Assembly: GCF_025766255.1 (NCBI RefSeq)
Contig: NW_026516699.1
Coordinates: forward strand, 248,001-312,000
Length of the DNA stretch: 64,000 nt
Reading direction: 5' to 3'
Source: Zychaea mexicana
Lineage: Eukaryota; Mucoromycota; Mucoromycetes; Mucorales; Lichtheimiaceae
Shown here piece after piece: positions 33,111 to 45,149 of this stretch. Position numbers and translations under genes: made by a program. Under the pieces are notes generated by a model that saw only the letters and a program-made list of their open reading frames with translations, had not been told where the DNA came from and did no database searches. Position 1 is the first letter of the stretch, and every line of letters starts with the position of its first letter.

Positions 33111-35077
33111 ATGGAGATCGATGACACGATTGAAACAACTGTTGCTAAATTCTTTTCTCAATTCAAAAACGCAGTATTCAAAATTGGTCTTGACGAGGCA
33201 CATGTTAGTAAATTATTCAGTACTAAAAAGTCCTTTTTTAATCGCTATTGTTTGTCTCAAATTGATCAAACAGAGAATAAACGTTGTGCACGAATATTAT
33301 TAAGGTACAATACCGGTCAATACATCAAGATCTAGGTGACAATCGCTGGAAGCTGTGAGTATGTGTGAGTTAGAAAATCTTCATGCAATTATATATTTCC
33401 CCTAACACTAACAACGCGTATAATAATAACCAAAGCGACCTGTTGCGCGAGTTCTATTATATTCAATTCACTGTCGCCAAATGCCGAAACCAAGATCAAG
33501 CGGGCCGGCAAATAAAGTCTGCTGTCAGCTTATTGGCCAGCAATGGATGGATCCAAGAACATGCGGCAGATATCGTTTACATGCTAGAATGGTTTGATGA
33601 TTTAGAAGAAGGGGATCGGTTCAACCAACGGCAAGGATCTCTCCAGGTATACACTTTTTTTTGGATTAGGGTTTAATGTTTAAATGTATAGTGAAGGTTT
33701 TGTAGCCTATTTTATTTTTTAGATTTTGACTGAATTTTCATTGTAGAATGTAGTAGAAGGTTTCGTGTATCTTACAACACGATGCGAGCTGATACGATGC
33801 ATAGTACAAAATGATCCCATCAATATCTCCGAGGTAATACTGGTGGTTTGCTTTACTTGGCTTTTCCATTAGAATTGATTGATCTCATTTGCTCTCCATT
33901 ATTCATATTAGACTGTAAATCGCCTTTTACTGAGCGCTGGCCGTTTGGTATCAAGGCATCTGTTACATATTAGGTAATTTTCGACTAACTTTTGACTATG
34001 CACTATGCTAGTGAAGGTTTTTAACCATTCCACATACCTTTTTACTCTAGTGAAATGCTATATACCGTCATTGAAGAAAATCCACATCAATGCGCAATGC
34101 GTATTCGATACCATTTATTAGAACGAGAAATACTTCCAGAGCTTATTGTTCGCATTACTGTAACGTTCTGCAGTGATGAGGTAAGCGAAGATTACGTGTT
34201 ATGCTTTCATATGAGCTTTATTCAATTTATGACTCTAATAACTCCAAAAATATCAAGATTGTATTCCTAAACGGTGTTTTTCACGACTCACCTTCTTGGT
34301 TTATGATTCAATCTGCCAACAGTATCTCGCATTTCATGAAGGTCAAAGGACGGATGTTTGCAGAGATCGAGCGATCCAGGGTAAAAATATTAACAATTGC
34401 TCCTTTCCATGGGCGAGTGATGAGACTCGTTGGATGATGTTATGCTAAACAACCTCGGCGTTCAATATAGATTGAAGACAACACTGTACAACTGGCAATG
34501 GCTATTCGGGCATTGGCTGGATTAGTTGGATATATGGGGATCAAGCTAAACGACGTGGAGATTGGCAAGTGCTTGGAACTTTTACAAACGACCAAAACCG
34601 AACGCATCGTCAAGTTATTATTGAGTCTGATATTACTATCGTCAGAACATGCGATTCGCTTACAGGTAAAATACACAACAAACAAATAGAGCCGGAAGGT
34701 GGGAAAAAATATGCCTAAATATCAGATGAATAACGGGGGGATGGATGTGGAAAAGCGAACATTAGCAGGTGTTCTTTCCCAACTGTTACAAACGGGCGTA
34801 TCGGAAATGCCCATGCTCCTGATGGTGTATTTTCAAACGGATCAATTTGGACAAATTGAAGCGATGGCGCGATCGATTCTAGACATGAATGTGGCTATTC
34901 GTAAGTTTCATCAACATGAAGAAATAGAGAGAAAAAAATAACAAACATTGCCCATTGCTGATCCGACACTGATACCCAACTAATCTCCTTTGTTTTTTCT
35001 CACTCTCACTCTCACCAATAGCCAAGCTTGCACTATTCGAAATGCAGAAATTATTCAGGTCGATCGATACAAATTGA
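33111..35077 (+). CDS. Integrator complex subunit 2 homologue, C-terminally short
   Basis: Nine exons join in frame: 33111-33304, 33436-33646, 33747-33833, 33912-33973, 34051-34180, 34258-34380, 34471-34665, 34690-34900 and 35022-35077, about 422 residues. From memory of animal INTS2, blocks correspond in order: ILLSDLLREF to ILVSQLQHGL, VVEGFVYLTTRCELIRCIVQ to VAEALLHVRNGAWFLCLLVA, NPHQCAMRIRYHLLEREILP to NPSQALKVRGMVVEECHLP, then IVFLNGVF, ALAGLVGYMGIK and SEMPMLLMVYFQTDQ. INTS2 belongs to the Integrator complex that cleaves nascent RNA at promoter-proximal polymerase II. This copy ends where the animal protein is about half complete (about 1,200 residues), and another gene starts 157 bp later. 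The N-terminus may also lack an exon. Confidence 0.65.
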
Positions 35078-35233
35078 ATATAATAAATAATGAGCCGAAG
35101 GGCACTTTTTCTTTATAATACCCAAAGTTTTTTCCCATTCACTCTCGTATATTACATTCGACTCTATGTTTTTGGAACGATTCTTCTTTTTCTTATTTAC
35201 TCTGCCTGGATCAGATTTTTTTTTAATATTACC

Positions 35234-36508
35234 ATGCTTGAACATGTACCGACGTTTTCACATCCGGATGTAACCCCAAGAAGACCAAAAAGGAATAACA
35301 GCGTAGCATCGCCGTTGGAACGATTATCCAAAGGCGATCTGTCTGCGTTTAAAAGCAACTTTATCAATAGTAATGACCCGCGAATTATGCCACCGCCACG
35401 CAAAGCAATTGTTCGCAATAGCATACTCATGGGCCGACCAGCGGCCGTAAACGCCGCAACATCTGCGATTTGGTCCAAGTCATTATGGAACATCACAACA
35501 CAAGCATGCGTCCCATGTCCGCCAACGCCCCCTGATTCGCTAGCGTCATTCGAAAAAGAGACACGTGAACTATCGCCACCATCAGCATCAACACAAGCTA
35601 CAACAAGACGACGCCGCAATACCTTGTCATGGCATCCACTTCCAGTTTTCGTCGGTATTGAGCTATTCAAGAGCAGCGAAACCTCCACCACTACTACTGC
35701 ATCTAAAGCTACCCGTACTCTCGATAATATGCCGCCAAAGACGACCATATCAGTACCGCCACCGCCACTATCATCACCATCATCGTCATTATTAGGTTTC
35801 TCGCCATCCAAGGTCACGGGTAAGGGAGAAAGAACAACAAAAAAGGCTCTTTGGGGGCAAAGAAAGAAAGACAAATAGAGAAAGTTTATGTTGTCTCACA
35901 CATGCACACATGAAAACAACAACACTTCGGTTTGTATTCTCTATTAGAAACTGCAAAACAGATCGTTTACTGGGATAATCCACGCCAGTCTTTCACGTCC
36001 TTGATTCTATGTCTTACTGTGTTCGCAACAATAACAACTAGCCAGCAGAATGCAAGTGCACTATTACCATTGATCATCACAAACGGCCTTTGCATGACAG
36101 GATTAAGCTTTTGGATACTTGCTCTATGTCAAACTATTGTGGGCTGCGAAATGAGAACAGCCGACCTATTCCGGTACATATGCGTGTGTAACAAAAACAA
36201 AGAATATTACAAGCGTATTCACATGGTGTTGCATGTTGTTGTACCATTTTGTATACAGATGGCCTATGCTTCAACACGATACTTGTAAGCAAGTGTATCC
36301 AATCCTTGTGACCCTCGATCCACACTTGTGCTTGACGTGTGCTGCTGTCATAGACGTCTGCAGTCGGATGATGTCCACTAGTCAAATAGTCTGTCTCATC
36401 ATTTTCCTGGGGCCAAAAGCCGTATCATCATCAAAATCATCTTCCTTGTCCCATCATCATTATGATGGGGTCTCATTAAATAGAGTAAAGGTCCAGACCT
36501 CTAGGTGA
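35234..36508 (+). CDS. Reticulon-like ER membrane protein (tentative)
   Basis: Three exons: 35234-35819, 35948-36173 and 36259-36508, phases 1 and 2 matched, about 353 residues. The N-terminal 195 residues are Ser/Thr/Pro-rich and basic, predicted disordered and cytosolic. After the first splice the sequence VYWDNPRQSFTSLILCLTVF begins a long hydrophobic hairpin, and exon 3 continues with a second hydrophobic stretch (LCLTCAAVIDVCSRMM, then QIVCLIIFLGPKAV). Two long hydrophobic hairpins behind an xWxNPxxS motif recall reticulon homology domains, which wedge into and curve ER tubules. Similarity is weak and rests on pattern only. Alternatives are Pex30/Pex24-like membrane proteins. An upstream hydrophobic frame (35090-35233) is not included because no ATG-proximal context supports it. 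Confidence 0.55.
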
Positions 36509-36616
36509 TTCCAGTCGGTGAATTACTTTTTATTAAAAGGGTTCTCTTGCTGGTAGGCATTAAACAAAAAAAAAACAAACAACAAATATTTCTTTTTTGC
36601 TTTTTTTTCTTTATTA

Positions 36617-38473
36617 TTACTGATACATGTAATTGTAGTAATCTGGAACATAGCGTTGCTGCTGCTGGATATGCTGCTGATGTTGCTGCTGCTGATGGTG
36701 ATGGTGATGCTGCTGTTGCTGATGATGATGATGCATTTGAGCGTACATGCGCATTGGATAGTGGTGCAAAATTTGGTCGCCTGTGGAAACACGTCGCTGG
36801 GCAGTAGGTCGCTTAGAGACATTGTTGGGCTGCTGCTGCTGTAGTTGTTGTTGTTGCTGGGTATGGTGATCCCATCGAACAGACGTCTTACTTTGCGACT
36901 GTACAACGTTACCATTACTGCTACTTTTAGCTGCTCCGGAGGAAGCCGAAGACGACTGTGCGTAGTAATGAAAATAAGGCAGCGGGTTGCTTGGATAGTA
37001 CGCAGTCGGGGTTGTGGCAGGGCTGGTCGAGGCTGAATGGGGGGCAGAAGAGGGGGATTTGTTCGTTGCTGGTGCTGATACTGGTGGATTGACTTGCTGC
37101 TGCGATTGTTGTTGTGGCGGCAGCGACGAAAACAAACTTTCGAGGGGGGCCATGGTGTTGTTAGCAGCGGCAGCAGGCAATTGCAAGGTGGCAGTCGCGT
37201 CGAGGTGTTTCATATTTGCCAATGAGCTATTTGCGAGACGATCACGGAGTACCGAAGCTGACTTTTGGCGTGTCAGTGTTGTTTTTGTTGTGGATGTTTT
37301 CGTTGACGTTGTCGGCGTAGGAATGGGCGAAACTTGAGGACTGTTGTTTTTGGAGGAGGACGCTTTCTTATAATGGTAGTTGTTGTTTGTGCTATCTTCA
37401 TGTAGAATCTGCTTCTGGGATCGTCGTATATCACGTTCCAGCATAAGCTGCAGCTCACGCTCTATTTTCATACGCTTCTGCTCGTCTTTCTTGCTGTTGG
37501 AAGGTGTGGGTAATTCCGATGGCTCGATCTGGGTATCGCTGCTGCTGTTGTTGTTCACACTATTGCGCTTCATTATCCAGCTGCTTTCGTCGGACTTGTC
37601 GAGCATCGTCAACAACGATATGCACAGGACAAGCTCGAGCCCCCGGCGCTGTCGATCGTCGAGTCCAGACATGCTGTACACGGGCACTGAAAGCACACCA
37701 AAATACTCATTTTTGATGCCACGGGGCATGTACTGTGCCACACAGACGTCGCTACTGCCTAGTGATCCATCCATTATAATGTTGCATGTCAGGGATAGTC
37801 CATTTCGGATCAATTTTTTTTTTCTGCACGCGCGATTAAACACTTATAACCTTACCTGTTTTACGTCGGCATTCCAATGAGCCGCTTAGACGACTTTCAC
37901 GGATCCTGTTGTGTGTTATTGGAGACGCTAGGTGTATCAGCAAGACAGAAGAAAACAGAGAGATAGTGGGAGCTATATCCAGCCACACACTGCCAGAAAA
38001 CGTACCATCGATATTGCTCACCAGCCCATTCAAAGCACCATTCAAAACCGAATATGGATGTTTCCCTAAGCGTTACTTCCTTATCGTCTTTATGCTGTTC
38101 ATCGCCGCAGTGAAGAACAATGTTGCGCGAACGGCTGGTGGCGCTTTTGCAATGCGTTTCAGCATACGCTACAAACGTTTCTATTTATTGAAATTTTGTT
38201 TTTTGTTGTTGTTCGTATGGTTAGAAAGAAGTTGTGTAGTAACCGTTTTATGAGCACATGGGCAGTTCGTTCAATTGGAACAAGAGCGCAGAAAAAGGAT
38301 AGCTTACTGGGATCCACTAAACTAATAGCATACATGTTCGCCACCTTATGCCGGATCTTTATGTATGCAAGCTCGCCTGTGTTCTTGTTTGTTAGGTCGG
38401 TGATGGACCCGTTGAGTGGATGGGTCGATAATATGTAGTGCGTAAGAACTTGGTCGAGATTGGCAAGTGTCAT
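36617..38473 (-). CDS. Tubby-like-barrel candidate with low-complexity tail; frame break at an A10 tract
   Basis: Four exons: 38308-38473, 38006-38168, 37856-37905 and 36617-37823. The first three join perfectly. They give a beta-rich domain: NGSITDLTNKNTGELAYIKI, ATSRSRNIVLHCGD, FGFEWCFEWAGEQYRWIRES and SLECRR. The fourth continues the same domain (VAQYMPRGIKNEYFGVL, RQRRGLELVLCISLLTMLD) and then a Ser/Thr/Gln/His-rich tail of about 300 residues. The FEWxGxxYRW and GLELxLxxSLLTxLD pattern recalls fungal proteins with a tubby/scramblase-like barrel (for example DUF6593), but that is from memory. The acceptor is followed by exactly ten A; nine-plus-two (11) or eight would keep frame. So this is either a one-base homopolymer error or a real frameshift. 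Function unknown. Confidence 0.6.
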
Positions 38474-38842
38474 GATTGAATAGGGAATTCAAAGACAGTA
38501 GAGAAAGAAGGAAAAGATTCTTGGCTCAACTCAAAACAGTTTATGAAGAGGGAAAAAAACCGGTCATGCGGCGCCCTCACGACGACGATTTGGGGGTGTG
38601 AGAGAGTTGTGGGGAGAAAGGAGAAGGGAACACAGAGCTTATAATAGTACTGTAGTATCGGCCTTTTGATAAAAAATGGGCCATGCATTTTTTTTTAAGT
38701 TTTACAGAAAAAGAAGGAAAAAAACCTAGTAAAAGTATTAATATTAATAATAATAACAACAACAATTGACGAAAAAAGACAAAATCCCACTGCATGACAA
38801 GTGAGACTCAGAGGGAGGACACAAGATATCAACTCGAGACTA
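38474..38842. other. Intergenic region between two minus-strand genes
   Basis: 3' flank of CWH43 and promoter of the tubby-like candidate. An AT-rich stretch with ATTAATAATAATAAC near 38738-38760 is the only visible structure. Confidence 0.55.
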
Positions 38843-41800
38843 CTAGTGGATAAAGTAGCGAGGCTCGTTAAAGACATGGTAGCGATGTCCACGCACGCCC
38901 CGTCCACGGAACATGGTCGGATACCGCAGTCCTGCTGGTACTTGCGACTCGTCCACTCGATCGTACGACGCCTTCCAGTAATCGCGAGGAGTCTCCACAA
39001 CCTGGAACTTGCCCGTCTGGATTTCAGTATCTGTGATCTTGCCGTGGCTGACTCTGGCATAGCCAACACGTCGCAAACCACGATAGCCAATGTACTGGCA
39101 CCAACGGTCCCAATCCGTCGGGTCAATATCATTCATGTCGCCGTCATCAAACAGCGTGTAGTAGAGCGGTTGCTTGGGCTTGGTAACGACGTAGCCCAAA
39201 AACACAAATGGATTCGGACTCGTGCGCATGACGCGTGCAAGCTCAGTAGTCTGCAGGCGTCTGTCCTCGGGGTCTTCTTCCTGACCATTGTGGCTAACAA
39301 TAAAATCTACAGGCTGACCATACACATCCAGGGTTGCGTGGATGGCACAGGCCAACTCACCGACAGGCGATGGCAGCAAGTGGTGTTCTGATTTGAGAAT
39401 AGGGAATTTGGACAGCATCAAGCAGCCCCAGGTATGCTTCATAGTGGACGGTCCCTGTTGGAGTAATAAAATTAGCACAGATCTCTCACACGTCATATGA
39501 CAGATTCAGATTTAGAGTAAACTTGCATAGTCAACGTAGTAGCCCAGATCTTCCGCCAGGAACTGTGCCCAGTCGCGGTTACCCATGATGATACGCATTG
39601 TGTCCGATTCAAGGAGACCTACAACACATTCGATAAGCTCAGCAATTCCGTTCTGATACATCCAATTATTGACGCACACGCACACTTTCTTCTTTCACCC
39701 ATTTCAATATACGTTACCAACAACATCCAACTCCAGTTCCTGAATGACGTCGCGCATACGCATTTCACTGGCCCACATATCATCATCGAGAGCAAAGTGA
39801 ATGGTCCAGATGGCAGCATTGAATGATTTTTCGGCAGGATGGTAGGGCGCTGGAGTGACGGCCGAGAACGAACGATTGGCAGCAACCAGCACCGAGGCAA
39901 CAACGACAAACAATGACGCAACACGTGTCAATGAACGCGCAGATTTAACAATATGCAGCTGCACCATCTTTTTGAATTGCACATCCCATGTTGCCTGCTT
40001 GCGTGCATTGACTACGCCGCATCCAATAAGGAACATCACTGCACCAAGGACCCAGTGGATACGCTCACGCAAGTAAACACCTGCGGGCACAAAGGCGTAA
40101 GCAACGACCCACACATGGGCCAAACAGAGCAAGTTGTATACCATGAATGCTGTGAATAGGGTTTTGAATGGCGGGTGAGTGGTAATAGCGCGTGCCAATG
40201 CAGGCATGACCGACATCAGGTAAAAGCCGAGAACGAGACCGGCATAATAGGCCTTCCAGGCAGAAAAGCAGTAGAATGCTGCGCATGCAAGACATCCCAC
40301 AACGTAATAGGCTGGACTCGTCGTTAAGCGGCGCGAAGAAGATACCAAAAGACCGCCAGTAAGTGCTGTAATGGTGGCAACACCCCATGGTATAGGTTCT
40401 GGACCGTAGTTGGGATAACCATCAACGGTGTATCGCATGATTGCTGAGGAATCAGTGTACATCGAATGAAGGGCAAACAAGACCGCGCCAAAGCCGGAAG
40501 CAGCCATCAACCAGCTGCTGTTGCCGCTACCATTGGCGCCAGGAGAAATAGGCGAAGAGCTGGTCGATTCGGATAAGTCGTGTTCAGGTGCAGTTGGTGA
40601 AGTTACGTCGCGAATAATGACTTCAATGGACGCAACAAAAGCAAGGACAATACCGATTTCATTCCATCCACCGTTGGCAGCGTGCATAATTGGCCAGATA
40701 GGGTTCTCGGTCCACCAGGCCATCTTGACGACGTTGTGCATCAGCAAACCAACACCCCAAATCAGGATAGAGCGTTCCAAGCTGCCAACGTGTGCGCGTG
40801 CTTCGAACCATGTGGCCATCCAGGTGGTTACACTCAATCCCAAACCGCACGCTGTCATCGTCAGACGCAAGGCAGGGTCTTGCTGAAGGTATGAGGCGAG
40901 ACCGACCAATGACAAGATATGGAACACGCCACGATATTTGGCCATCACGCGGCGCAATGGACGAATGCCCAAAACCATTGGTGAGATCGTAATCAAAAGG
41001 AATGCTTCGTAACCGGATATACCCATGTGCCACAATGGAAAGTACCTAATTTAATTCATACAACATATTTCGCTCAGCATACACTATATCCATTGTTAGA
41101 AAGAAGGCTTATCTTTACATTGGAAAGTTACCAAATTAAAAGTGCCAAAGATGTCAACATGGACCAGAACACAAAAGCTTTATAATAGATACACGGTCAG
41201 TAGTTGTTTGCATGATCGTGTCGCAGTTCGTACTCTCTAAAACCACCATATTTACACGTACCCAAATACACTTCAGAGACATATCCTCGCAAATTGACCA
41301 GGCTACGCAAGAATGATGGCGAAATGCTATCTTCAGGGCTATACACAAAGATATCCATATATGCACACGAACACAGAAGAGTCAGCGTCTAATGCTTTGT
41401 TTGCATATATTCGGATCCCACGATGCTTACCTTCCAATCTTGGACGAACTATAATCAGAAAATCCCCACATTTTTTAATAAACATAATATAAACAGTGAG
41501 ATATATAATGATTACAAAAATGTTATATTGTAAATATAATCTTTACAAGATCACTGCCGTTCTCTTCTTATATTAAACTAAACATTGAATGCATACCCTT
41601 CCTTAGTCACTGGGACTGCACCGGCATGGCCACCTGAGACATCAACGACGGCCAATTCAAAGGTCTGGAAGTCAAGTGCGGTCACAGCATCAAATGCGAC
41701 ATCGTACAAGATCAACGACCACTCAAAGAAGGCATATGTCGTATAGGCTGGTAAAAGTACATGCATGTAAGCATCATCACGGTCATCTATATAACCCTAC

Positions 41801-42711
41801 TCCTCTCGTTTCCCAAGTTTTTATAAGCCTAGTCCAAGTCCTCTTCCAAATCCATTTGTACTTACCACCGGGCACTTTTTGAACCTTGTGCTGCAAAAAG
41901 TAATAAATCATGGGTGGCAAGGTAGTGAAGAATGCCGCCGTCAAGATACGTCGCCACTTGAGCGCCTGAGGATTGTTGCGTGCACTAGTATAGATCACTC
42001 CGAGTTGCCACGGCAGAGTGCAGACAAGGTATGTAATCATTGTAATATCATGGGTAAGATGGTCATCCGTAGAGGTAATGTAAACCCAACCGCCGCAGGA
42101 AACCGTCCGAAGAATGCCGACAATAAGCAAGAACTTGCCAAACCCACGCGAGCTGGAGTAGCTCGATCGTGTCGTGTATAGGTACCACAGAACAACAAGT
42201 GCAAAACGAGGTCCTGACGTCAAGGCTATCAGAATTTGGAAAATGGCACGCGCAGGGTAACGGTCGCCAGTGGTTGCACTGACACTAGGAAACCACTCCT
42301 ATATTGTTCCTTTAGTAAGTTTTTTGTTTCCTTCCACACCTTCTCGTATAGATCCTCCCTTACAATCGGGTATCCGAAGTGTTCATTGCGGACGATCTTG
42401 TAGTAATGTGTATAACAGCCAACGGCTAACGCGAGAAGAAATGCACCTATAGACAACGACTACGTTAATGTTTCATCTTGTTGGAACCACGCTTCATTGT
42501 GATACGCTACTATAGGCACAAACGGTATGCGCGTAAGAAACGTGCTTAGCGCCAAACTGTCAGAAATTGAATACAAAAAGAGTTGTCAGATGAGTCATCA
42601 AACACGTCTTGCTTATTTTATATACGTTCGAAACGTGCATTATCATTCTACCTTTGTGAGAACACTAGGTTGGACACTCGTGGTAGCCGAAAAACTTGAT
42701 TTTTCAGCCAT
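38843..42711 (-). CDS. CWH43: CWH43 GPI-anchor lipid-remodelling protein
   Basis: Large ER/plasma-membrane protein that exchanges the lipid of GPI anchors for ceramide in fungi. Eleven exons: 42652-42711, 42511-42556, 42364-42446, 41866-42298, 41597-41747, 41431-41448, 41262-41338, 41132-41177, 39718-41045, 39527-39618 and 38843-39454, about 981 residues, the usual length. The N-terminal PGAP2/Frag1-like part reads YTHYYKIVRNEHFGYP, EWFPSVSATTGDRYPAR and FQILIALTSGPRF, with several membrane segments. The middle PGAP2IP-like part has YFPLWHMGISGYEAF and many helices. The C-terminal endonuclease/exonuclease/phosphatase-like domain has GNRDWAQFLAEDLGYYVDY, GPSTMKHTWGC, LLPSPVGELACAIHATLDVY and DFIVSHNGQEEDPEDR. 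Exon 6 is only 18 bases. The tenth intron appears to be GC-AG (TAT/GCAAGT). The two-domain fusion is typical of fungi. Confidence 0.95.
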
Positions 42712-45149
42712 CGCGAGCAGGAATCAAAAATCGGAGGGCGCCAAATCCCCTTGAAGAAGTTTATAAAAAGCGAGGGTAAAAAAAGGGTAGGAAAGAGGTA
42801 TTTCAAATAAAGTAAGCAGTCAGCCTAATTACAGACAGCACAGGGCACGCTCCTTAATTTCCATTTTCAGAATACTATCGGATGCATGAACAGCTTCCTC
42901 TCTTTAGGTTTATCATACGATTTAACTGAAAACGCCTTGCACACATTTGACGTTAGCTGGCATTGTACATGCCATGGAGGTTGATACAGGTGCTACATGT
43001 AGCCAATAAGTAATACTCTCATGAAGCTGCTTCTACAGCCCCGATCTCTTACATGACGCTTCGTTGAAATTGTGGTAACGACAAGCAATAGCAATTGTTG
43101 TATATGCAGTAATATACTTTTATGTCGAGAAGCATATACTACTTCCCGTCACCAGAGTAGCACAATTTTATTCCACCTGTATCATCAACAGGTAAAACAA
43201 AATATCCTTCACGATATATTGGTGAGTCATCGACTGCTATATAAATCTCTACATAGTCCGAGCTTTATTACTGCAGAGTTCATCAAGGTACAATAGATGT
43301 CGACAACTGTAGCCACTGCTACGTTGTTTTAAAAATACACCGCTACTAATGAATTAAGATTACAGTATACTCACTTCTTGTGCAGAGCTGATGCTTTATA
43401 AGTTTGATGTCACAATATGATAGTATATCTCGAGTAACACGTAGAGGAAAGTATTTGAGTGAAAATGCAGTACTTTAGTGCAACCGTGGTTGTCGTTTTT
43501 TACTTTCAACATGAATTACAAATTGGCAGCAGTAAAGACGTCATACTCTACTTCTTCATCGGTCAGTCAAACAATTTGAGCTGAATCGCTATGCGCAAGG
43601 CGTCAACATTACTGCTATCAATCAAATTCACATGCAAGCATCGGTATCCGGATAAACAAACTATACATACATATTTCCTGAGACTACTTAACTGATATTA
43701 TCATATATCTCGTTGATTGCTTCAAGACGTATAGCGCATGAAAGAGCAGTGAGCGCTCTTCCCTGCTTTCCCTGGCATGAATTATTGTCTCTCCGGTGAA
43801 AAGGTTTATCATAAACCAATTGTCTTTATCTTCAGCAAGGAATCGAAATTAGCCTGGCGAGAAACGTTTCCCATGACTACTAAATATTAGAGTTTCATTA
43901 AAAGATGTAGATTGATTTAGAGAGCAATAGCCTACTTAATAGGACGTTAGTTCAAATGTAAATTTTTTATTTTTTATGGAAGACTTAGTGACCTTGCTTG
44001 TGTTATTGGTCGCTTTCTTGCGGTATTTAGGAGGAGAATATTTATAAATGAGGGATACCACAACTGAAAAGAACCCGTACAATGGGAAAAATGTTAAGGC
44101 GAAGGAGAGACTACGGAAGGTTAAATTCAATATTGAAAGCGATCGGAAACGAGGTTAGAGAATAAAAGAGAAATAGGGGACATATGATTATGTAGAACGT
44201 CAATAGGGCCCAGCAACGCATGTGTCTCGGCCCCCACGTTCCTGTCGCCTTTACTTTATAGTCTCCTCCTTTTCTGCTTCTGTTAGATTCTTGGCTTATC
44301 AGCGCGATAGCATGATTTTAGGTAGCTATTATTGCAAACGACATCATCATCAACAATTAAAGTGTCAGCACATCGGTATCAATATCAATACTTAACTTGT
44401 TGAGTGACATATACTGTACATAGAGCGCTCAATTGTATCTAGTGTATCGTGACTATCTGTGCTTCTAGTAGTTGATGAGGTAAAGGCATAATAACAAGAC
44501 GATCAATTCTTTTTATAACGGCTATAGTACTAATACTGCAAATTGGAGCAACATAAATAGGAAGAAGGAATGCATATGAGAAAATTCCATTTCATGTACT
44601 GTGTACAGTAGTAGTAGTGAAGCTATGCGTCGTAGTGATCAGTAGTAGGGATGATAATACAGAAACAATTAGCGTAGTATGTAGCTCAAATTTATAATAT
44701 GATATTCCCTGGAAATCGAGGGTTTCTTCTTCTTGTCAGAAGCAACTTAAGTATGTATACTCAATATAAGCTAGACTATCAATGATCTTTGAGACGAATT
44801 ATATATGTTTATTATTATATGCTCAACCACTGCTAAGAAAAGAACCGGAGTCTCGATGAGCTCCTATGCAAGTGATGCATTCTAACGAATGTTTGCGCTG
44901 ACCGTGTTACTGCCTGCCCTTGCTTCTTTATTTCAAAGTAGCTCACTATATATGTACTTGCTAATAGGATAACTATAATTATAAACTGGGCACTAGTAGG
45001 TAGAGATTTAGACTTAGAACCTCTATTAACTTCGAGAAATTCAAGGCCAAGCCACATTGCGGTGGTTGTTCTGAGTCAATTTGATTAGGTCTCACGCCAC
45101 GAAACCCGTTTAAAGTGTTCTCCACTGTACTTTTTTCAATACTTATAAA
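42712..45149. other. Gene-poor intergenic region (divergent flanks)
   Basis: About 2.4 kb between divergently oriented CWH43 and Arc1 genes. It is AT-rich with many stop codons. A 64-codon minus-strand frame at 43936-44130 has a hydrophobic N-terminus and a lysine-rich end but begins only with a TTG codon, and I see no partner exon. Nothing is supported. Confidence 0.5.

Noticed and set aside
35197..35874. 225-codon minus-strand open frame
   Set aside because: Antisense to the low-complexity first exon of the reticulon-like gene; its Val/Ser/Gly bias simply reflects Pro/Ser/Thr codons on the other strand.
38801..39391. 196-codon plus-strand open frame
   Set aside because: Antisense of the phosphatase-like domain of CWH43; no start context or motifs.
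40065..41033. Overlapping frames on both strands
   Set aside because: Shadows of the large CWH43 membrane exon.
43936..44130. Small hydrophobic/lysine-rich minus-strand frame
   Set aside because: Starts only with TTG, has no partner exon and lies in sequence rich in stops.
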